This document shows, piece by piece, positions 57,501-64,000 of a stretch of 64,000 bases of DNA. Position numbers and translations under genes: made by a program. The DNA is from Dimorphilus gyrociliatus. Lineage: Eukaryota; Annelida; Polychaeta; Dinophilidae. The notes under the pieces were generated by a model, which was not told where the DNA came from, searched no databases, and saw only the letters and a program-made list of their open reading frames with translations. Numbering within the stretch: position 1 is the first letter of the stretch; each line of letters begins with the position of its first letter. The stretch lies in assembly GCA_904063045.1 (NCBI GenBank), contig CAJFCJ010000029.1, positions 62,001 through 126,000 of the forward strand, given 5' to 3'.

Positions 57501-58498
57501 ACAAAAAACCAGGTTTCAGTTGTAATTGTATTGATCCATGGCTACCCGATGCAGACGGCCTAGGCTGCTCCGAAACGAATGGGGCGTGGGGCGAATGGCA
57601 AAGTTGGACTCATTGCTCAAAGACTTGTGATGGCCAAAGAATGAGAACGAGAGCTTGCAATAGTCCTTCTCCAGTGGGTGTTGGAAGAAAATGCCCTGGA
57701 AATGTTTCTCAATATCAGTTCTGTAATGGTGGAAGATGTTCCGTAAATGAACCCCAGCTAAAGAATGCTGCTATGATTAAATGGAGCTCTCTCCCACTAG
57801 AATTATATCATACAGTCGAAGAACCCCTATTTAGAACCATAGCTAAAACAGTGAACTTGTTTTGCAAGCAATCGAATACTACTTTCGAACAATGCTGCTT
57901 AACAAGTATCAGTTTAGAAAATATAGCCACTGATTTGAGCTTTGTAAAATTTACCGATTTTCAAGCTGCATCATCCTATCCTAGGCAGTTTGGACAGAAT
58001 GGTACAAAAGTAATTGTGTTTGGAACAACAGCAACCAATCTAGAGTTTTGTAAGCCTAAAGTAACGAAAAGGAATGCGGATCCATCAACGCACCGAGATA
58101 TCCCTCAGCAAGTTCTAATCAACTCTTTTAATGAGCCTAACTTTGAAACCGAACTGAGGGATCAGGCGAGGAGAAAGAGCTTGGACAGTCTAATTAGTAA
58201 TGTTTTAAATTTTCAAGTGTCAGAAGCTGTCAATGAAGACGTTAAGCCAACTGTAACACCAACCGTTGGGACAAAGAAGTCGGAAAGCTTTCCTAGTTGG
58301 GCAATAGCTGTTATAGTAATAGGCTCCTTGTTAATTTTAACTTGCTTCGCTTGCGTTATGTTTAAAGCATGTAAAATGGACAACAAAGGGTCGAGTCAAG
58401 GTAGAGTTTCTCCATCTGAAAATATAAATTTGGACGAAGGTATTAGAAGAACACCAAGATTAAATGAATATAAGGACGTCACTGGAACTCTCAGTTAA
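36591..58498 (+). CDS. Giant NIDO-AMOP-VWD-EGF membrane protein B with CARDB-like repeats, 9 exons, about 7,074 aa
   Basis: Exons: 36591-36660, 36724-37161, 37241-37651, 37861-40089, 40163-41163, 41227-41393, 41455-51869, 51937-54041, 54110-58498; every phase closes. Exon 1 is a signal peptide (IIFCCLHLVFGVPG). Residues about 24-4770 are CARDB/APHP-like repeats ending in motifs such as FCGKVYILFQVD and DETNN. Four EGF follow, then TSP1 (WGLWSAWS, about 4955), three EGF, NIDO (about 5150-5345, ENGIIVL and APFWADV), AMOP (about 5395-5530, RCCY and SCC), VWD-like (about 5538-5735, SHLRTLDGKYLTF), twenty EGF (about 5920-6765), TSP1 (WGEWQSWTHC), a Cys module, one TM helix (about 7007-7030) and a 40-residue tail. 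Domain order and EGF counts (4, 3, 20) equal those of divergent paralog A. The cytoplasmic tails differ in length and sequence, so they may signal differently. Confidence 0.9.
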
Positions 58499-59070
58499 AC
58501 TAACAATATTAATTATATGAATAATGATGATCATAATAATAATGACAATTCAGCACTTGATGAATTTTCTATAAATAAGTGTCGTGTTTACAGTATATTA
58601 TATATATAATACCTTTCCTATTCAACGTCTTAGTCAACCAATCATAATGAAAATATTAATAGTTTGTATAATAAAATTTCATTCAGTTATTTTATTAATT
58701 ATCATCTAAATTGTGTTTTTACTCCACAATATTTTTTTTTTGGTGTTATGTTTCACATAAATTATTCAATTGATTGAATTCTTCTTTATTATTATGTTAT
58801 CTCTTTTTCACTTTAATCAAAATACTATTATTTCAATGAATGAAAACTAAGCTATAGTATTAAAGAAAGAAACAACAGAAACAGCTGATCAGAATGAATG
58901 CTAAAGAATAGAGAATTTATAAAAAAAAATAATAATAATACAATAAGATAAAAAAGAAATAACTCAACTGTTATCAAAACGTTTAGAGTAATTTGCATAT
59001 TAATTGAACAATAATAAAAAAAATGATATCAATAGACTTTACAGACTTTTGTAAAGTGTAAAAAAAATTG
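58499..59070. other. Convergent 3' UTR region of giant gene B and the OATP gene
   Basis: AT-rich and gene-free. AATAAA-type signals lie near 58670 for the plus-strand gene, and A-rich sequence near 58920-59060 probably serves the minus-strand gene. Nothing else is supported. Confidence 0.5.
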
Positions 59071-61864
59071 TTACGTTACGGTTTGTTTCTCTACGGGCAT
59101 AAGCTTTAAGTTTGCTTCTTTGTCTTTGTCGACAACTTCGTCGTCGTTATCGTTCTCTGCCGTCTCCTTAATATCAATTACAATTTCCTTGTCGTCGTTG
59201 CTGTAGAATTTAACTTTACGGGAAATTAGAAAGACAATTGTATACATAACGGCTCCCATAAACATCAGCACACACGTTAAAATATGTATAGATAACCTGT
59301 ATTGGATGATGTATATTTATAATTGTAATATTATTAATAATAATAATATTAATATTGGTCTTGGATCGAACCTTAAGCCTTTTGTGTTGTAAAGTAAGCA
59401 ATTACCACCTTCCCTAAGCTCACATGATTTTTCTCGTAAGAAACAATTTACATCAGCTACTTTGCCAAAGACAATAGGCATTGGGAAGAAGACTGTGAGG
59501 AACATTGGAAGTAGAAAAAAACTATGGCTAAGGAGAAAATAGCTTAATTATGAATATAATTAGGAAAATTAACCTAGACAATTTTTTAGAAAACCCCCCA
59601 CGCTTGTAGCCAAGGACGATGCTTCTCTTTTAACTAAGCTATAATGTGTCGTTTTTTTAGCATAGGAGAAAAAAAAAAAGATATACTTAAAAAGCAATTC
59701 TAATAAACTCTTTAGGCCTACCTTAACTGGACAATACTTGCAGGTATTTTATTTAGCATATGGATCACAACAGAAATTGTAGAAATAATAATGTATATGT
59801 TGAGATTAGAACAAGGCGTAAAACAAAGTCCTTTTTTAACAACGCCACCCGGAGAGCATTTACAATTGATAAAGGTCTACAAAAATAAAAAAGAGAAAGA
59901 TCTTATTAACAAGTTTTTCCTTTAATGCTTCCTTTTCTGTTTTTGATATTATTTTGCATTTCTTTTCTTTTCTCTTACGTAAAAATGTATACATTTAAAA
60001 TAGGATATATTATTTGCTCACCTCATTTACGAAGGATGCATTACATCCGGCAGCACACGGAGAGAAATAATTAATTCCTTGTGAATCACAAACTGGATCG
60101 TAGGTCATGTCGTTACAATTACATTCTTCTGTACAACCTTTGATTGATCTGTTAAATAGATACATATACTATAAACCTTTTAAACGTATCTAAGTAAACT
60201 GGATACTTTTTACTAATTTTTACTATTCCTAACAAGTGATAAATAGTATGAAGCGTAACAAATAGTATAATAATATTTATAAGGAACTAACTCGTTTGCG
60301 GTAATTCCATTTAAATTAGTTTGAGAGCAGGAAAATTGCATAAGAATAATCGGTATGACAGCTGAGAGATATGAAAGCAACGCACAAGCTGCTAATGCCC
60401 TTCTTTTTTCAACAAATCGGCTTAAAATTGATGAGAGAGCACAACCAATAATACCCGGAACAACCATTATTATACCTTAAGATAATTAAGAAATTCTAGA
60501 ATATTAACTCATAAATAATACATTTGTATCTACATCGGCTGTATACAAAACTTTATATTTACCTAATATGAAATTAGCCCTATGAATAGGCATCTTAAAG
60601 TGAGCTTCGAGATATCTTGTCGATGCAGAAGAATAACCAACTATTGCAAACATCACAAAACAATCTCCAAAGATAAAGATAATTAGTGGAATATTCTTAA
60701 AAATCATGAAAAAAGATCTTGGAATATCTAATTTTTACGGAATATAATAAAAGGATAATTAATAAAGTTACAACTATAAAAGCAAAGATTTGATACAGTT
60801 TATTTAACATGAAAAAAGGAATACCAGAAGCAACTGCTTTGAATTTCGTCAAAGATGATACGGATTTTTCCAAAAGTAATTTAGCTAGTTTCGGATTAAG
60901 AGAGTCTGTTTCGAGATTGAAAGGCTTAATGTATTTCGGAAATATAAAAAAACCCAGAGTCACTATAAACATGGCTGCTGATAGAATAACATAGCCAACC
61001 CACCACGCTCCAACAAATCTTTGATCACCAGGTTCATAAGGTGAGCCTAAGAGTATAGAAAGTTAATTATTAACATTTTATTAGGAAATGCTATTTTGGT
61101 TCAGTTACTTATTAAATTCTCGGGTATTTTCGTCAGAGCAGAAGATAAAGGCAATCCAACACCAGGAGCTAATAAAAAACTCAACATAATTGATCCTAGT
61201 AAAAACGATGCTTGTTTTCTGGAGGAATTTTCATAAATATAAGCTATTCCAAGGGTGAATAGAGAAGATTCTCCAAGACCCATGAGAATATTCGCGCATA
61301 TAAAAATTATAAACGCTCTTTTATTTCCCGAATTCGTATGATTGGTACATATATCCTTGATTGATTGAGACATTTTACAAAAATCTCTGTTAGAATCATT
61401 ACTATATCGGTCTTCAGTGAAATTTTCCGATGGAAATCCGCTAAATTTAGGCCCCTCAATAAAAAAGGGAATGGCAAATATAAAGTACCCAAAGGAGATA
61501 AGCATCATAAAACACCCAATTAGCTTTGGTTTTGAAAATATTTTACCCATGTAACCTACATAATTTTATTAGAATTATCTATATGACTTTATTGTATATG
61601 ATAATATATTTTTTACCTACCAACTAATAGAATAACAACTATTGTACCAACATCTTCAATACCATTCATAAATCCAGTTTCGACACCTCTCAAATTGAAA
61701 CGTCTTTCAAGCGTCCTAGTAACGCCTAGACTGTAAAATTTCATTGAACCAAATAGGATACCCTCTAGCAGAACCCACAATGTAAAGAAATGTATATTAT
61801 AACGTAGATTATGAATAATTGAATTTCTCTTCTCTTTTTTCATCTTCAATCTGTCTTTATCCAT
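59071..61864 (-). CDS. OATP/SLCO-family organic anion transporter, 10 exons, about 667 aa, with one frame conflict
   Basis: Exons (minus): 61621-61864, 61109-61555, 60797-61046, 60563-60717, 60292-60475, 60022-60148, 59722-59876, then 59574-59638 or 59602-59638, 59372-59521, 59071-59296. SLCO proteins are 12-TM major-facilitator exchangers of organic anions. Supporting features: LLVGYMGKIFSKPKLIG after TM2, glycosylation sites in the first large outer loop, GESSLFTLG, the family signature region FVGAWWVGYV, a large outer loop with an SLCO-type Kazal cysteine pattern (CNCNDMTYDPVC to CAAGC), FFPMPIVFG late in the protein, and an acidic cytosolic tail. All junctions agree in phase except between the 8th and 9th exons, where no GT-AG choice restores frame. 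An upstream start in another exon cannot be excluded. Confidence 0.85.
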
Positions 61865-62869
61865 TGCAGTAGAGAAAGAAGTCTTTAAAATAGAATTGAG
61901 ATGATGTTTTTTTCTAAAAGTATACAGATGATAACGAGTTGAAGGTAGGAGAGGTGAACGAGTATTTTAATACTATAAGACTGATTTGTTTTTGATTATA
62001 ATAGATATGGCAGACAAAGGTCTGTTTTCAGGTTATGAGATAGCAGATGAAGTATTATATTCTCAATCAGCTTTTTTATGCATAAATCAACATGCAGTTA
62101 GATTCGATTAGTAGTCTTTGAGTTCAAATAAAAACTGAACACATTTCTTTAGCGCCACTTTGAACAAGCAAATTAATCTGACCTATAGTCCTAAAAAAAT
62201 CATTATGTGAGTAAGGAAATTATAAAAGAAACTGTGTTTTCACATCGTAACAAAAGTGGTATATGGGCCTATAGGCCGAAAAAGTAGGTAAGAACGAAAT
62301 AGGTAGGACTTTGAAAGGTCACTTGAAAGGGAATTAGATATTAGAGTATAATATAGAAAAGAATAGAGAAAAGAAAAAACGCGCCAGAGAGAGAAGAATA
62401 AGGGCTAAGAGCCAGTGGGATTGAGTGAAAAAGAATAAAAAGGGGAGTAATTTATCTCATTATCTTTTAGTCTTTCGGAATCTTATGCAACATTGCAACG
62501 CTTCGAGCACAAAATGCATTAGCATTGTTTATGAAAATACAGCGAAATATCAGAATAAACCAAATAATGAGTAGTGAAAAGTTTAGGGCATACACTGTAT
62601 TATAGATTGCAAATACTAAATATACAGTATATACATAGAGAGAGGGAGAGAGAGAAATTTGAGAATATTTGCCTACAATAAGTTTATATAACTATCTGTA
62701 GAAAGAATATTAAAATGCAATATGAATAAAAATTATTTAATATTTTCTCTTTCAATCATCCCATTCACCTAGACTTCCACTTACATGCATTTATTTCTCT
62801 CTTCCCTCTTTCTCTTTACTCCGTCAGCTTCTCATTAATTCCTTCCTCCTACCGCCTTTCCTCTATGTC

Positions 62870-62935
62870 TTTCTATGCTCGTCTTCTCTCTTTCTCTCTT
62901 TCTCATTCTCTATTTCTATCTATCTAACCTACTCC
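62870..62935. repeat. CT-rich low-complexity tract
   Basis: Pyrimidine-rich TCTC/TTTC repeats, imperfect, ending in a short TATC run. They could adopt a triplex or simply be slippage-derived. Confidence 0.7.
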
Positions 62936-63484
62936 TTTTTCTTAGCTGACAAGATTATTCTCTTTTTTATAATCTCGTATTAAAGAAAGACAAAACTAAA
63001 AAGAAATGAAAGTACTCTTTTTTTCCTTTTTTGCAAGTTATAGAGTGTTTTTTTTATTAGATAGATAGTAAATAATATTTAAATAATTTAATTTCTTTTC
63101 ACATATAAGCAAAGTTGTTAATGGTGTTTTTTTTCCTTCCTTTTATAGCATAGTAAATTCTGGAGTAAATAGATATATAGATTTTCATGTATAATACTAC
63201 TTACTCTCTTTCATCGTCTTCTTCCTCTTCCTTTTCTGTATTATATTCTAATACTTTTTATAAACAATAAGCATGTTATTTTGTAGCAATTACAATTGAA
63301 CAATTATGCATTATGTATATCTATTGGTTTAAGAGTTTTGGATTAAAATCATTATAAATAATTAAAAAAAGGGATAATAGATTATTTCTAGTATAAAAGA
63401 ATATTTTAGATCTCTTTCTATACCTACTTTGATCATTTATTTCATCTTCTTGGAACTTTTCATACAGTATTCTAAATCGGCTGA

Positions 63485-63530
63485 AAATTTGAAAATGCCG
63501 CCATTTTGCTATACGGACATAACGTCATCC
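63485..63530 (+). promoter_or_regulatory. Probable promoter of the E2 gene (ATGGC-core and CRE half-site)
   Basis: GCCGCCATTTT at 63497-63507 is the reverse complement of the AAAATGGCGGC element typical of YY1-bound housekeeping promoters. It lies 15 bp before ACGTCA (63522-63527), a CREB/ATF half-site. The start codon is about 430 bp downstream, and a gaatgtaagt sequence near 63600 could be a 5'-UTR donor. The assignment is inferred from motifs. Confidence 0.5.
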
Positions 63531-63929
63531 AGAGGGAGTGTTTTGCCAAAGTTCCGGTTTTCCATTAAATGCTAGTTAATAATCATTATTTTAAGGGAAG
63601 AATGTAAGTATATTTCTATTAAAATTGACAGAATCCCTTATACTACATTTAATAGGAAATAATTAGCGACCTTAGCCATTGAAAACTGTATTTTAATTCG
63701 GAGAGAATCTCATTAAATGAATATCTGCTGTAATTTCGTAATAGAATTCTCGATTAATCCATTCGATTATTTCTCTAATTTCGCGAATTGTGCAATCATA
63801 CTAGTAAATAACAGAATGACAGTTGAAATCGTTATTTTTTTAGGGAAAACTTTAACTAAAAGACTTCTAAGCCGATAATCTAATCAACCGTTAGAAAATC
63901 TTAAAATTTAGCCATCACGAACAAGCAAA

Positions 63930-64000
63930 ATGGAGAGGAGATTAAGAAAAGAGTTGACAAACCTTATAAAAGATCCCCCAGATGGTATTGTTGTTGACCC
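63930..64000 (+). CDS. Ubiquitin-conjugating enzyme E2, N-terminus (runs off window)
   Basis: The window ends 23 codons into an ORF beginning MERRLRKELTNL and continuing IKDPPDGIVVD. This is the first helix and PPxG turn of the E2 (UBC) fold: an R-L-x-KEL helix followed by DPPDGI. E2 enzymes carry activated ubiquitin on a cysteine, which lies beyond the window. The start resembles UBE2W-type sequences (QKRLQKELLAL-DPPPGM), but too little is visible to name the subfamily. Confidence 0.75.
   Translation, partial: MERRLRKELTNLIKDPPDGIVVD

Larger units (their letters stand above)
61865..63929. other. 2-kb intergenic region between the OATP and E2 genes
   Basis: No gene is supported. It contains AT-rich sequence, a GA-rich run (62637-62656) and a CT-rich low-complexity tract (about 62870-62935). 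The minus-strand OATP promoter and the plus-strand E2 promoter must be here. A 36-codon open frame at about 62008 has no family signal. Confidence 0.5.

Noticed and set aside
62008-62112. 36-codon ORF starting MADKGLFSGYE
   Set aside because: Short, AT-rich surroundings, no family motif, no neighbour suggesting an exon. Kept as non-coding.

Overview
The window looks like a compact, AT-rich bilaterian animal genome. Introns are mostly 59-90 nt with GT-AG ends, intergenic gaps are short, and neighbouring genes often sit head-to-head or tail-to-tail. The gene content (tetraspanins, an adiponectin-receptor-type PAQR, replication-dependent histones with stem-loops, OATP/SLCO, and giant EGF/TSP1/NIDO/AMOP/VWD membrane proteins) is metazoan. 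A small lophotrochozoan such as a miniature annelid would fit, but that is a guess and no marker in the window fixes the species.

Layout. (1) 3-317: C-terminal end of an unrecognised gene. (2) 380-1997 (-) and 2478-4642 (+): two head-to-head tetraspanin paralogs. The plus-strand copy carries three tandem, phase-matched versions of the exon encoding the hypervariable part of its large extracellular loop, which looks like mutually exclusive splicing. (3) 6037-6971 (+): adiponectin-receptor-like PAQR. (4) 7517-9292 (+): serine hydroxymethyltransferase with a mitochondrial-type leader. (5) 9497-13680: a core histone cluster, H2A (-), H2B, H4 and H3 (+), each intronless with a 3' stem-loop and a CAAAG element exactly 12 nt beyond it; H1 is absent. 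(6) 13797-58498: two giant paralogous genes arranged head-to-head. Their start codons are only 117 bp apart, and I model proteins of about 6,978 and 7,074 residues. Both have the order signal peptide, about 4,600-4,750 residues of CARDB/APHP-like repeats, 4 EGF, TSP1, 3 EGF, NIDO, AMOP, VWD-like, 20 EGF, TSP1, membrane-proximal domain, one TM helix and a short tail. (7) 59071-61864 (-): an OATP/SLCO transporter with one unresolved reading-frame break. (8) 63930-64000 (+): start of a ubiquitin-conjugating enzyme E2.

Exon models come from reading GT-AG sites and checking codon phase across every junction. The phases close without conflict in all multi-exon genes except the OATP gene. The most unusual content is the tetraspanin alternative-exon cluster and the divergent pair of giant NIDO-AMOP-VWD proteins built on a repeat type better known from prokaryotes. 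The giant pair most simply arose by inverted duplication and probably shares one promoter; an adhesive or glycocalyx role is inference.
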